In this document: positions 8,661 through 20,722 of the stretch, piece after piece
Layout of the letters: each line of letters begins with the position of its first letter
How positions within the stretch are numbered: the stretch's first letter is position 1
DNA from: Chondrus crispus
Taxonomy: Eukaryota; Rhodophyta; Florideophyceae; Gigartinales; Gigartinaceae
DNA length: 64,000 nt
Reading direction: 5' to 3'
NCBI RefSeq assembly: GCF_000350225.1
Contig: NW_005179249.1
Location: 186,001-250,000, forward strand
Position numbers and translations under genes: made by a program
Notes under the pieces: model-generated
Told to the model about the DNA's origin: nothing
The model's database searches: none
Seen by the model: only the letters and a program-made list of their open reading frames with translations

Positions 8661-11169
8661 TTTCCTTCTCTTTTTCTTTGTCCCCACTTTTCCTTCTCTT
8701 CGATTTTCTCCTCATCTCGTGCTTTCTCGAATTTTTCCTCCTCTTTTCTATGCCCTTACCATCTCGATTGTGGGTCCCAAGTCGAGTCGACATCCTGGAA
8801 AAGGGGGCAACGGTTTCACGAAGCCTTTGTATTTAAATTGATGTTCCTGTCGAGCGTCAGGAGACGCCATCGTCGTCTGTGTCGGGTTCGCGTAGGGGTC
8901 GACGTCCCCTACGGGCGACAAACTCGACAGTACAGCAGCACAAATTGAGACAAAGCATCGGTTCGGGATCCCCGCATCTTCCGGCGGTGTCGCTCACGAG
9001 CGGCAACCACACACTTTCTTTTTCAACTCGATCTATCCAATCGCCGTAGGGGACGGCGGGAAGATGACGAGCAGAGTCTCGACGAGATCATCCTGATTTC
9101 GCCTGCGGCGACGAGACCTCTTTGGTAGTTGCCCACCAAGTCGGTGCAGAGTGAGGCGAACTGCGGCGCAACGGAATCGCAGATCCTCGGTCCTTCGGCG
9201 AGTGCCCCTCGATGTTTGGACATCGATATATCCTCATTCATGGTGGTACCGTCTGCCTTGATTGCCTTGGCGAAGACCCCCTCGAGATCCATCTCTCCTT
9301 TTCCTGCTCGTCAGCTTTGCACGCACAGAGTTACTGTACGTCTCCGTTTCGCAGGCTTGGCTCCTCGTCCATTTTTTTCAAACGTAATGCTGACGATGTC
9401 CTCGTCGTCGCTTTGTGAGATTCACCTTCCGAACCCCCTTTCCTCACCTTGATCCTCAAGGATCGTTGGTGACGATTCATGTCTGTGGCCAACGGCCTGG
9501 TGACCAGTTCAACCGTAGCGATTGACCTTATTGACGGGACCCCGACATCGTTCGGGGGTGATAAATAATTCGTACGACCGTTGGTGACCCATCCAAGGCT
9601 CTGTCGCTGGCAGCGAACAGTGTGGCAGTTTTGTTTCCCTGCTTGGGCTCTTTGACATGGTCCTCAGTGAGCATTTTGTGTCAGGATAGAGTTACTCCTC
9701 ACAATTTTCCTCCCCTTCTGCGCTCCCTACAAACCGTTAGCTCGTTCCAAAGTGGGGTTGGCGTCGTGTCGCGGAGTCGGGTTTCACCCTCAAATAAAAA
9801 TTGTACATTGACTAGTTTTCTCCGTCGGGGTGAAGAAGCGGATGAACCTTCTAGGCGAGTGCGCGTGAATAGTTTTGCGCAGTCGTCCCCGATTCGTAGA
9901 CAACGGCTCACGTTCCCTCATTTCTGCTTCCTGAATTGGCATCCCCCATCTTGCGCCTTCTCGTCCTTGGTAACACTAGGGCAGCTTGTCCTTCCTCTCG
10001 ACTCGATACACGCGTAATAAATTAATTACGTTCGACGCGGCGCCTTTCTTCCTCGATCCGGCATCGCCTGGTTCGGATAACACGATTTTTTTCTTCGCTT
10101 CCCGCGGTGCGGGGTTGGATCTCTGCATCGCATGAGTCGTAAGATTACGTAGACCAAAACAAATTAAAGAAAACAAACGAAAACGAAACGATACACCGAA
10201 GTGCAGTACAACAACAAGAAGTGAGTGAGGAGGTTACGGTGTCAATAAATCCTTGATGAGGGCGTGATACAACACAGTAAGGCGACACAGCGTCGCTGTG
10301 GATCGGGAGTGGTGCGGGCAAGTGACGGTGTTCACGATCCGATTGCGTGTCCCTTCGAGGGCGTGCAGTTTTAACTTCGACGAAGTTTGGCGGTTCGCTT
10401 TCCGCCGTGGTGTCAGGCCTTATGTTCTGCGAACAGTCCCCGCGGCGTCGCGACACGTGTCCATTAAATTTGATTAAAAACCGCGATGATTTGTTGTGTT
10501 CCATTTTGACTTCACAGAATTTGTCCGTCTGTCTCCCCTTGGGAGTACAGTGCCTCCGAATTCTCTTCGTGAACCCGCCCTGTTGAGGGCAGTATGCCGA
10601 TCTAAACGTCGTTTCGCATTCCGCGCCGGTGCCGTGCGTGGGTCCATACCAGCAAACGTTAGACTCGTTTCCTCATTAGTGCGTATGGTGGTCATCCACC
10701 TTCTCTCTGCCTTCCGTTCCATTCTCTTTGGAACCGATCAAGCCTCGTTCCTCACGAGTCCTCCCCGTTTCCTTCTTGCCTCTCATCATCGTTGATGTAC
10801 AGTCCTCAGCGTGCACACGAATCAAGCGCTTGCGTACGAGGTCCACTCAAACTGTACCTCCGTTTGCGAGTTGACTACCTTTCTTCTGACCGTGCTTCCG
10901 CGTCGAACCAAAACCGAAGTCAACCTAACTATGTGCATCTCCTTACGACGACCAATAAAAATCCTCCGCTACGAGCGGCGGTGTTCCTCACCATCCTGTG
11001 AATTGCTCTTGAGAGCTTGACCGGCGATGTCGCATCTCGCCTCATCCACTTCCTCTCGATCCGCCTCGCTAACTTGCTCACGCACATCAACTGGATCTTT
11101 CCCACACCTTCTCTCGCGGCTCGAAGGTAACCCGCTCGTCTGTCTGACACAGCCCCTTATCCCTGAGGG

Positions 11170-11208
11170 AGTACAGTCAAATGCTCTACCGATTGAGTTA
11201 CCGGGACC
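11170..11208 (-). other. tRNA-like 5' half in element A 3' region
   Basis: On the minus strand GGTCCCGGTAACTCAATCGG starts a stretch that continues through TAGAGCATTTGACTGTA. This matches the acceptor 5' strand, D-arm (with an A-box-like sequence) and the start of an anticodon arm with GTA (Tyr-like). The expected anticodon 3' stem and T-arm do not follow; a GGGTTACCTTCG string further on is only weakly B-box-like. It is a tRNA half or mimic, not a functional gene. The flanking CTGTACTCCCT string and the later GGGTTACCTTCG are also found in B near 42020-42085. Confidence 0.4.
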
Positions 11209-12276
11209 ACTCTTGTAGGGTACTCGCGGCTATATGAGTCGTGACCCTTACATCATCTATGATAATCAGACACACCCTCTTCAGAACCACGCTTGTGCCT
11301 TCACTTACACTCTTCCGAATGCGTTCCGCTCTCTCCCTTCTGACGCCGTCTGGTTGCCACCAGACAATTCCTTAATTAGGCACAGTCTGTCGTGCTCGGT
11401 CAGTCGTAGAGCACGCTTCTTCCTCCGCTCGACACGCAGCGTATTTAATTAATTACGACCGACAGCTAGCAATCCCTTCTTGATCGTAAACGTCCGGCTT
11501 ATTCACACGAGACCCGGTACGCTTGCTCGTGTGACGTCGTCGCCCGCGGTGCAGAGGTCTTGCTCTCTGCGTCACATAAAAAGTAAAAAAATGAACAAAG
11601 AAAAAACGAAACGAAACAGAACAGTGTGAAAACAAAAATGACGGAAGTGGGTTACTGTGGTAAACCGGTAAATAGGTCGCTCGCAATATGCGCGTCCGTG
11701 TCAGTTCTTGCTGATCCAACTCAGCAATAGTTTTCCTCGATGAGGCCGTCGATCCTGGCAGAGTACGGGTTACCAAGCGGGTTTTTGACACAGTATCGCC
11801 GTGGACATGCGTCTCCGGTGGTCTCCGATCTTAGCAGGTAGAGGGCGAACGTTCCCTTACTTGGGAATGTGACAGTGCATGTGGGCATCTCTTTCAGCTC
11901 TTCGATCAGGGTCAGATTGCGACTTAGCCTCCGCACGGTTTTAGCCTGCGTGCCGCAACAACTAAAAAATATTCTTTTTGATTAAATGATCTTCCACGGG
12001 GGCGGACCGCTGATCCCGATTGTCATTTCACATGCATCCGTCGATTTCGTGTGCGTATTTTCCGGGAGGCTCCTTGCCTCATCCGGACATACAGTCTCAC
12101 TTCCCCTCCTTGATAACGCGTCGCGCGTCCTTTCTTCCTTCTGGAGGGGCCCCGGAGGCTACCTACCTTACTTCCTCTGCTCTCACTTTCCTCATCCGCA
12201 AAATCCGCGAATGCGTTTCTCCCTCGAATTTCTGACTTCTCTGTTCTCCCTAACCTACTAGTTCTATTTGCGGTGG

Positions 12277-15200
12277 TTATCCCGGTTGTGCGTGCGACGC
12301 CTGCGCAGGTAAGGGTAGCCGTTTCCTTCGGAAATATGTGACTACCGCGCTGCGAGGGATTTGCTCAATAGGTTCCCTCGTTGCGTCCTCGATGGTATAT
12401 CCATACCATCGCACTTTGAGAATTAATTTCTCGTCTTGAAATCCATGATCGAAGATTCTGTCGATTACATACTCTACGTCCCCGTTCGTCTCTACTCGCA
12501 CGGGGTTATTTTCTTCCCCCTCTTGAAGATCCTTCAGTCCGGTCTGCGTATCCAAACCGTCTGAATCCGTTCCGGTTGACGCGCGTGCGCGAGGGTCATC
12601 TTTTTCTGATATGTTTCCATGTCTTTCCCCGTTCGTCGTCCTGCGGAAGTGCAGCGCCTGGCTTAAACCGGTGACCGGCGCGTAGTCCATCGGACTTGGG
12701 GCTAATTTTACTCGATCGCGCGATACACGCTCCTCTTGATCTCCAATAACAATGACGATCGTATTTTCATTTGACTCTCTAACTTGGTATGGACCGGTAG
12801 CGACTTGGGCTAGCTTGTGCTTCGGTTCGCTTGCTGTTCCTTGTTCTTTTCGGAGGAATACGTAGGATCCCACTGGGATGTCGTACCTTGGTTTGCGAAG
12901 TCTCGCATCGAAGCTTCGCTTGTAGCGCGCTTGCTCCTTCTGTAGGCTCTTGTCTGTGTTTTTCATTAGACTTTCCAGCCATGATTGCCACTTCAAGTAG
13001 TACGCTCGCGAAGAGCTGAAATGTTCCAACTGCGGCTGTGTTTGCAGCGCGATACCTCTCGGTGCTCGGGCTAATACTAATTCGAACGGGGCAATGTTTC
13101 TGGTTCGATGAACCTGAGTGTTGTAGGCAAACGTCACCGCGTCACTAAATAGGTCCCAATCCTTCGGATGTTCTCCGACGTATTTCCTCAGCGCGGAAGT
13201 GAGCGTGCGATTAAATCTTTCAACTTGGCCGTTGGCTTGCGGGTGGTACGTAGTCGTGAAAACGTTGCGAATACCGAGAATTCGGCAAACGTTCTGAAAG
13301 AACCGGGCTGTAAACTGTGTCCCATTATCGGACAGCAGCTTGACCGTCGGTCCGTACACGAATACCCAATGGTGAACGAAGGCCTGCGCCATGTGCGCGG
13401 CTGATATCTTCTTCAACGGTACGGTTCGTACCAGTTTCGAGTATCGATCGCTGATCACGAGAATGTACCGATTTCCTCGTTTAGTTGTAATTAGCTCGCC
13501 GAGGATGTCGATGTTGACAAACTCCAGCGGAGCTTTGGGCGTGAACAGCTTCTTTTCCTTCGTGTTTCTTCTTAACTTCACCCTCTCCCGCGCACATGCG
13601 GCGCAATTCTTCGCGACTGGGTAGCAGTCTAGGGCCATTGTAGGCCAATAAAAATATCTTCTCAAAGTCTTGTAAAGTTTCCTGCCTCCCGGGTGGCCTG
13701 CCAATTTTGCGTAGTGGCTCAACCCTAGGACGCGGTCCCTTAACGATTGTGGTATCACCACTTGTACAAACTCTGCCGCGGTACGGCATAGAGTTCCTTC
13801 GAGTTCCTCGGTCTCCGTGCTGAACGTTCTCACCTTTCCGGCGTCCATTTCTTCCTTGATGCGGTTGCAGAAGGGGTCGACGGCTTGCTCGCGAATGAGC
13901 TCCTCCGGAGTGACAGCTTGGAATTGATCGAGGGGCTCAGGGGCGGTCCCCCCCTCAAGAGCGAGGATGTCGTCTATCGCGTCAAAACTTTCCTCGTTCT
14001 CCACTGTACCCTCGGCCGGTTCGGCCATAAAGCATGGGATTTCGTCGTCGATTTCGTCGACGGTTTCTCCTGCGGTCCGTAATCTTGACAGGGCATCAGC
14101 TTGACTGTTCGCCTTGCCCTTCTTGTACTTGATTTCGAAGTCAAATTCCGAGAGGCGGAGCCTCCATCGGATTAATCTCCCGCTGGGGTCGGTTACGTTC
14201 ATCAACCACCTCAATGAGGCATGGTCGGTATGCACGATGAAGTGCTCGCCATATAGATATGGTCTTAAAGTCTGTACGGCCCAAATAACCGCTAGGCATT
14301 CTTTTTCTGATACAGAATAGTTTCTCTCGGCTGCGGCTAACGTTCTTGAAAAGAACCCGATGGGTTTGCGTTGCGCATCCGGGTGTGTTTGAAATAATGC
14401 AGCGCCGATTTGATAGTCGCTTGCATCGGTATCTACCTAGTAGGGTAGGTCCTTCTTCGGCAGCGCCAACACCGGGGGTGCCAGGATGGCGTCCTTGAGC
14501 TTATGAAAAGCTTTTTCGCACGGTTCGTCGAATCCTTCCAACTGGACTGGTTCTCCCTTCTTCAACAGTTGATTGAGCGGATGCGCGATTTTCGCATAAT
14601 GCGGAACGAATCTGCGGTAGACATAACAAAGTCCCAAAAAGCTCCTGAGCTGGGTCTGCGTTTGAGGGTACCTCAGTTGTTCCAATGCGACGGTTCGCGG
14701 AGCGTCCACTTCCAATGTACCTGGCCGAACGACATGGCCCAGGTACTTGATCTTTTCGACGAAAAATTCGCACTTGCGAAGCTTGAACTTCACACCTGCC
14801 TTTTCCAATACAGAAAGTATTTCATCCACGTACACGATGTGCTCCTCCCACGACTTGCTAAAAATTATTATGTCGTCCAGATACACCAAACAGCACTTCC
14901 AACGGAACGGAGAGAGTAGGATATCCATTGCTCTCTGAAACGTCGCTGGCGCGTTAGTTAGCCCGAAGGGCATTCTTGAGAAGCGATACAGTCCTGAGTG
15001 ACACGAAAATGCGGTCTTGTCGCGGTCGCGCTCAGGGATAGGCATCTGCCAATATCCCGAATTCGCGTTCAACGCGGAGAAAACCTTGGTGTCACCAAGC
15101 GAGTCCAGGCACTCGTCCATGCGCGGTAAAGGATACGTGTCTTTTACCGTCACCGCGTTTAACCGACGATAGTCTACGCAAAAGCGCATCGATCCGTCCG

Positions 15201-16799
15201 GCTTCGGCACTAATAAACGGGCGACGCCCATTCTGACTGCGCCGGTTCGATGACTCCTGCTTCCAACATCTTCTGTACTTCTGCATCCTCGACCTCCCGA
15301 GCCTTTGGACCGGGTCGGTAGGGAGCTTGTGCAATTGGCCTTGTATCCGGGGCCAGTTCAATCCGATGGACCGTGGTGTTGATCTCACCGAGGGTCCCAT
15401 CCCACATGCGGGAATACTTTTTCAACATTCGTCGGAATCTTTCGCGCAGCCGGTCCGGCACGTGGCTCAGGTCGAGTTCCTCCACGTCCGGCGGGGGAGG
15501 CTCAATCCGCCGCTCCGGCTTCGTAGTTGCCGTCGCGGAGAGCCTTTCCTCCCGTTCTCCTTGCTGTTCCTCCCGGTCTTGATCCGGCGGTTCGCATCTT
15601 GTCTCGCCCGTAGGCGTCTTGGTGGAATTAGGAAAATTTTCCTTCTTCCTTTCTTGAATTCCGAGAACTTCACCAATGGTGGTTTTGCTCTCGAGCGCGG
15701 CTCTCGGGTGCAGTAATAATTCTGCCACCACTTGGCCTTTTTGCACCCTGACAGGGTACGTCCTAAAATTCGCAACGAGTAAACGAAATGGCCTGTCAGG
15801 CTCAACCTGAACGACACCATTCGTGCACGTCAACCCGTGCCTTTCGTACAACGACGAGTACGGCTGAACCACCACCAAGCCCGCCCTCTTCGAGGTGCAT
15901 TCCACGACGCGTTGCGTCCCTGGCTCGATAGTTGTGGCTCTTGCCACTTTTACCTTAGGGGAAATTCGCTCCCCCTGTCCATCATTCTCGTCCTCTCCCG
16001 GGACGAGATTCTTCTTCCCTCTTCTCGTCGAGAACCACCTAACTATCGGAACCTCCGAGAAATCCGCCAACTCAACCGTTTTCTTCCTTGGATAAATTGC
16101 TTCCACAAACCGGTCACAGTAGTCCGCCCATAGAATTAGCGGGACGGCTAGTTTTTCGCATACAATAAACTCGGCTGTGGCCACAAATTTTCCAAGCCTC
16201 ACAGGCATTCTAATTGTGCCGAGAGTCCGGAGTGGTCTATTGTTCGCGTCGCCAATGTCTTGGGTCGGTCCGTAGGACACTAGAGATTCCATTCCAGCTG
16301 GGAGTTCCGATTTTCGCACAAGGTTTGGTCCCGCGCCGGTGTCTAAAACAGACAACACCCGGCTCATCAATCCAATTGTGGGTCCGATGTCCGCGTAAAC
16401 TTTGTAGTTCTTTCGCGCAAGGACCAAAATCTTCTCGGGACACTCCCTTCGCTTAACCCTGTACCAGGGTCTTCGAACTTCTTCCAGCGGATGATCTCGG
16501 GCTCGGCTCAAAATTTTCTTGACTTGAGCTGGCCCTTTGGGCTTATCCACAAATCCAACAACCTCCTCCTCGAGGCCTGATTTTTCCTTTAGAGACGGGG
16601 AACGGGGCTGAGCCCTGGGCACAGTACGTCGACCCTGTGCCTCTCGCGGCTCACGCGAGATTCCCCTCCCTACTTTTCCTGCCGCTGCGGGATCCTTCTC
16701 ACATCCGACGGCGCGGGCCCCGCGGCGGGCCCTCTGAAGGGTTGGTTCGACCTCGGCGTTGAAGCACTCGGCGTGCTCGCCGTCTGCGAATCGAACCAA
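12277..16799 (-). pseudogene. Element A pol: protease, RT, RNase H, integrase, chromodomain
   Basis: Protease carries VLDTGAGPNLV (near 16340). RT carries RFCVDYRRLN, MPFGLTNAPATFQ and VYLDDIIIFSK (near 14850-15200). RNase H ends at QADALSRL (near 14090). Integrase has the H..H..C..C finger around HYAKLAGH..YFYWP..CAACAR (near 13590-13720) and core segments IDILGEL and LLSDNGTQF. The C-terminal chromodomain is YVIDRIFDHG..LILKVRWYGY (near 12360-12480). Gag and pol overlap by about 130 nt in a -1 frame relation, the same in element B, consistent with ribosomal frameshifting used by many Ty3/gypsy elements. The coding region is broken; the element-level count is given in the element entry. Confidence 0.88.
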
Positions 16800-18975
16800 T
16801 TCTTGACCTTCAGGTAACTCGTCGATGGTATCCCTAACCTCTCCATCGGAGACAGCGCCTCATAATTTTCCAAAACTCGGTGCATTTCCCGGAGGGAAAG
16901 AATGCACGTTGGCGCGGCGTGCCCCTTTTCATAGCAATGATAGCACACCAGACCGTGCGTCTTGACGGGATACGGCGTCCTAGGTCCTCCACGGGCCGGC
17001 GGCCTTCCTTGGCGTTGCGGCCTTCCCATCCAGCTCGGCCTTCGAAACGTCGTACCCTTGTCTTCCATCGGAATGCGCGGCGGCGGCGTGTGGCCGCCCC
17101 CCCGAAACATCATCACGGGATCCGTGGGCTCTGAAAACGACTCCGTCGTGTATGCAGGCGTCGGTAAAGTTGACGACCCGCTGTCCCCGTAGTCCTCGTG
17201 TCCGTAGCCCTCCGATGGCTCAATGAACTCGCCTTCGGCTACTAACGCTCCTTCGTAGTGATCTTCGCTACTTCCATGCGCACCGCGCTCATCTGACGCG
17301 GACATGGACTCGGCTAAATGGACTGCGGCGTGACTTTTGCGACCGGGATAAGAAGCCCTCGGCTTCTTCCCCGCCCTGAACGTCGACGGCGTCTGAATCG
17401 TGACCTTCTTGGTCTTCTTGTCCTTAGCGCGGCTCGCCGAGCCATGCGCCTTCGCGTAATTCACTAGTCTCAAAAATGAAACGTCCCGATTGTCTTGCCG
17501 GTATTGAGATACCATCGGCTTGATACTCGAATCGAGTCCTTCAATAAACATCGTCATTTGTTCTTCCATCGAATATACGTTTCCACATCGATTGCTCCCG
17601 TCCGTCAGACGGATATAAAATTCCATCTCGTCTTCAGACGGTCTTTGCTGAATCTCTCGCAATGCAAGTACGGCTTGACGAATCGCCTCGTCGGTTGCGA
17701 AACTCCTCAACAACCACTGTACGGCCTCCGGCCAAACGGATACTTTTCCGTGGTGGGACCCGGCCGTCTGAGACACCGAAGTGTACTGCCTCAAGGCGAT
17801 GCCGCTTAAAAATTCAGGCAACAAGCGGATCGCTTGCCCCTCGTTCATTTCTTGAGTATCAAACTCTTGAACTAATTTTGCCAAAAATCCAACACAAGGA
17901 CTCCATCCTCACCTGTGAACGTGTTGTCCTTCTTCACCTTAGGCGGAATATCTCTCCTGATTTTTCGCACGGCGGTCCGCCGGGAACTTGACAAATATGT
18001 CTGCCGGTTCGGCAAGCGGTACGTTCGGTACGAAAGTAACTTTTTGAAGAGGTAGTTGGTCGGATTCAGCTCCTCCAACTCCTCCCATCGCGGCCCGCGC
18101 CGCGTTGCGACATCTTCGGGCTCCGCGTCCTTGTCTCTCCGCGAGGCGGACGAAGTGACTCCGCCTCGTCTGGAGGAAATTTTCTTGCCTGACGAAATTC
18201 CGTTTCCTTCTTCTGAACGGTGTTCGGAATCGCCTGAATGGTTCGACGAACCGCCGTTACCATCTTCGGAGGGACCAAGCGACTCCGACTGTGAGTCGCG
18301 GTTCTCCGGATCGTCACTACAGTGACCCTTGCTTGTACGTCGCTTGTCCTTCTTCGAGGGCTTCGACTTGGAACTCCGCTGCCGAGCGGGCTTGTCCTTC
18401 TTCGACCGACGGTCGCCCTCTCTACCCGAAGGGAGCGGCTCGTCGTCCGATCCTTGCGAAGCTTGATCCGCGGCCTGCTCAAGGTCCTTGAGACGTTGTG
18501 CGGCGCGATCGAATCGGTCATCGATGCTTGCTCTGAATTTTCCTAAGGACTCCAGGGCTTGATTCGCGTCGCGCCTCGCGTCCTTGACCGAAATTTTCAA
18601 CGAGGCTAGGACCTCCCGCTCTATACCGTCGGTCGCCTCACCTCGCTCCTTCTCGACGAGATCCACTCGAGCCGACAGCTCTCCCAAAACGGTGTGGAAC
18701 TCGGATGCTTGCAACTCTAGTTGCTTCCGGACGAGGGCTAATTCAGCCTCGAGATTTTTCTTCGCTTCTTCGCGAATTTCGCTGCTCATCTTCTCCAACT
18801 TCTCGTCGAGGTCAGTCTTGTCGGCGGCTATCCCCGTAGGGGATTCTTGATCTCCGGGGTCCGTGGCCGTATTGGCCTGGCTCCGGGTGCGAGGACCCCT
18901 CGGGATCCTCGACGCTCGTGCCGATCCGGCTCTGCTCGCCCCGGGACCGACGTCCCCGGGTGCGCTTGTTGACAT
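16670..18975 (-). pseudogene. Element A gag
   Basis: Starts MSTSAPGDVGPG (ATG 18973-18975), the same start as B at 33220. An N-terminal helical, charged region (EKMSSEIREEAKKNLEAELA..) is followed by a Lys/Ser/Arg-rich tract, then the capsid-like segment and, near the C-terminus, one CCHC zinc knuckle (CYHCYEKGHAAPTC). It would form the particle that packages the element RNA. Almost identical to B's gag by eye; broken, hence a fossil. Confidence 0.85.
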
Positions 18976-19100
18976 CGCTCGTACGAGCGGACCTACGCAG
19001 CAAAAAAAGTTACAAACAAAAAGAAAATAAAACAAGAATCCGTTACCCAGACCACTTCCTTTTCGTAGATAAAACAATTTCTAGGTCGGGAGACCACTTT

Positions 19101-20722
19101 TGTAGTGCAATGCGCCTGTTAGGCAGAGACCAAGGTCCGACGGTCCAACACAAACAACAGCAACAAAAACAACAACTGCCAACGGCACAGCGCTACGGAG
19201 TGTTCGAAGCTCCCTGTCCTCTTTAAGCGGGTTTGCGGCCCGCAGTAGCTCGGATCCCTGATAGGGGGGGGGCAAAGAGAAGGGCCCAGCCCGGGATCGG
19301 TAAATGGTGGTAGAGACTTGTAAAGGCAACTGCTCGACGAGTTCGGAGGGGTGTTTAGTTAAACCTGGTCCGATGGGTCGTAAATTCAATGCTCGAAGAG
19401 CGCCTTGTACACCTTATACCCTTGATAAGGTCTTCGACGGGGACGTCGCAACGTAGCCCGTCGGGAAAGAAGAAAACGTAGCAGCGCTACACCGTCGTAC
19501 TGCCCGATGGCAAAGTACTAACAACGGATCCGTCGCAACCAGACTCCGATGGAACCAACAATGAGATAAGCACCACTGGTGCACCAACACAAAAGCCCGA
19601 TGGCAAATGACGTCATGTTGCGGATCCCAATCCTACAAGGTGGGACCAACTCAAGATTAAGGGAAATTAGGATAGGGAAATAAAGGAAAATTGGTAAGGA
19701 AAAAGGGGACCCCCGAGCGCAAAGGATAAAGTAATCTGTATTTAAAGGGAATTGTAGTGCACTGTACTCGGTACCGGGACAGCTGTCCTAATCTCGCCAA
19801 AATCGCGCTCGCCGCCACCACGTGTACCACGGGTACACGTGGACTCCTGTCTCTCTGCCGGACCATACCGGTGGACACGTGTGAGCCCTCTGCCACCTGT
19901 CGGGTCTATAGGGGCCGTTACTTGGTCCCCTCGGGGCTACACCCGTTATATTCTGGTTACTCTAATTTACAGTATAATTTAGCTTCGCCATGACGGCGAC
20001 GGGGACTATATAGTCAACCCGATGATGATCAAAGTAAAGAGGCACGAAGCCTCGGGTCTTTTACCTTGGTTTCTGGATTCCAGGTTGTAGCCTCGACTCG
20101 GTACTGGCTCGCCCAGACCGACCGAGCCATCTACACCCCTGGAATCCCAACTGCCTTCCCCGCGCGCGTCGACCCCAACCGCGCGAGCGCTACGTTAATT
20201 ACTGTGCTGTCCGTTCTGTTAGTTCTATTTTTCCTTTAATTCATCCTCTTTATTGCTGACTACGTTGCTACTTTCCTACCGCGCAAGCCGCGCCCGGATC
20301 CCGGATCCGGTCATCCACCGGGTGGTCTCCCGAATTTTCTTACGCGTCCGAACGCGCGTCGATCTGCCTACAGCCGCCACCCGTGGCTGTAGTGCACGAC
20401 AGGGATGTCTTGTAAAAGACGGACTTCAACCAAGGCGATATCAGACTCTGGCAACTCGGGTTACCTTTACTGACTTGGTCGTCAGAGGGCTAAGGTATAT
20501 ATCGCCCGGCCGGAGCCAGTACAGTAGCTCGCGGCGCTAGATCCTAGATCTAATCTAGTGTGAGCAAAATTAATGCTAACTAATTAACTAAATAAAATAA
20601 AATAATTAAAAATTAAAACTGCGCAATTATTCACACGTGTGTCCCCCAAACCCGGACTACTTTTCATATCCAAATATTTTCCTCTCTTTTCACTCCCCTT
20701 TCCAGGTGCGTATTGCACTACA
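19101..20722 (-). repeat. Element A 5' LTR, containing a solo LTR
   Basis: Same ends as the 3' LTR but about 650 bp longer because of a nested solo LTR at 19753-20401. The primer binding site (TGGTCTCCCGACCTAGAA on the minus strand, 19080-19097) lies a few bases inside the element. The TATA-like box is near 20493-20503. Confidence 0.9.
19753..20401. repeat. Solo LTR of another family inside element A's 5' LTR
   Basis: 649 bp bounded by TGTAGTGCACT and its near inverse (AGTGCACGACA). It is flanked by GGAAT (19748-19752) and GGGAT (20402-20406), a 5-bp target duplication with one difference. The empty site is visible in A's other LTR (near 6196). It contains CACGTG boxes near 19826-19880 and TATA-like strings. 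No internal coding region, so it is the product of LTR-LTR recombination. Confidence 0.8.

Larger units (their letters stand above)
8362..12276. other. Element A long 3' non-coding region
   Basis: About 3.9 kb between the antisense ORF and the end of pol. It holds a strongly C/T-biased tract (about 8560-8760), a block homologous to part of B (about 9200-9420, compare B 42180-42400), small hairpins such as GATCCT-CA-AGGATC near 9452, a tRNA-like segment (11170-11208) and two copies of a module about 1.43 kb apart. Each module has an AATTAATTACG box (near 10020 and 11445), a CGCGGTGC..TCTCTGC box (near 10110 and 11547) and an A-rich tract (near 10160 and 11580). The small ORFs here are not supported as genes. 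Confidence 0.6.
5574..20722 (-). mobile_element. Element A: ~15 kb Ty3/gypsy chromovirus with antisense ORF
   Basis: It has LTRs at both ends (5574-6526 and 19101-20722) with TGTAGTGCAAT...ATTGCACTACA termini. Gag-pol lies on the minus strand (12277-18975), followed by a 3.9 kb non-coding stretch and an intact 575-codon ORF on the plus strand next to the 3' LTR. It is inserted in element D's pol. The gag-pol is broken in about three places; the antisense ORF is whole. The LTRs differ by roughly 15-20 positions over about 950 bp by eye, apart from a nested solo LTR and an indel of about 18 bp. That indicates a fairly young insertion, older than B. Confidence 0.9.

Noticed and set aside
8443-8948. 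Overlapping Phe/Ser/Leu-rich ORFs on the plus strand of element A
   Set aside because: They follow from the pyrimidine-rich tract and have low complexity; the homologous place in B does not keep the frame.
11100-11208. Complete tRNA-Tyr gene with an intron
   Set aside because: No matching 3' half with anticodon stem and T-arm follows within a plausible intron length.
12020-12261. Small plus-strand ORFs just outside pol of A
   Set aside because: No codon bias, no counterpart in B.
18056-18546. Plus-strand ORFs opposite A gag (and the mirror frames in B 33649-34139)
   Set aside because: Present in both copies only because gag is nearly identical there; Ser/Arg-rich shadows of the gag codons.
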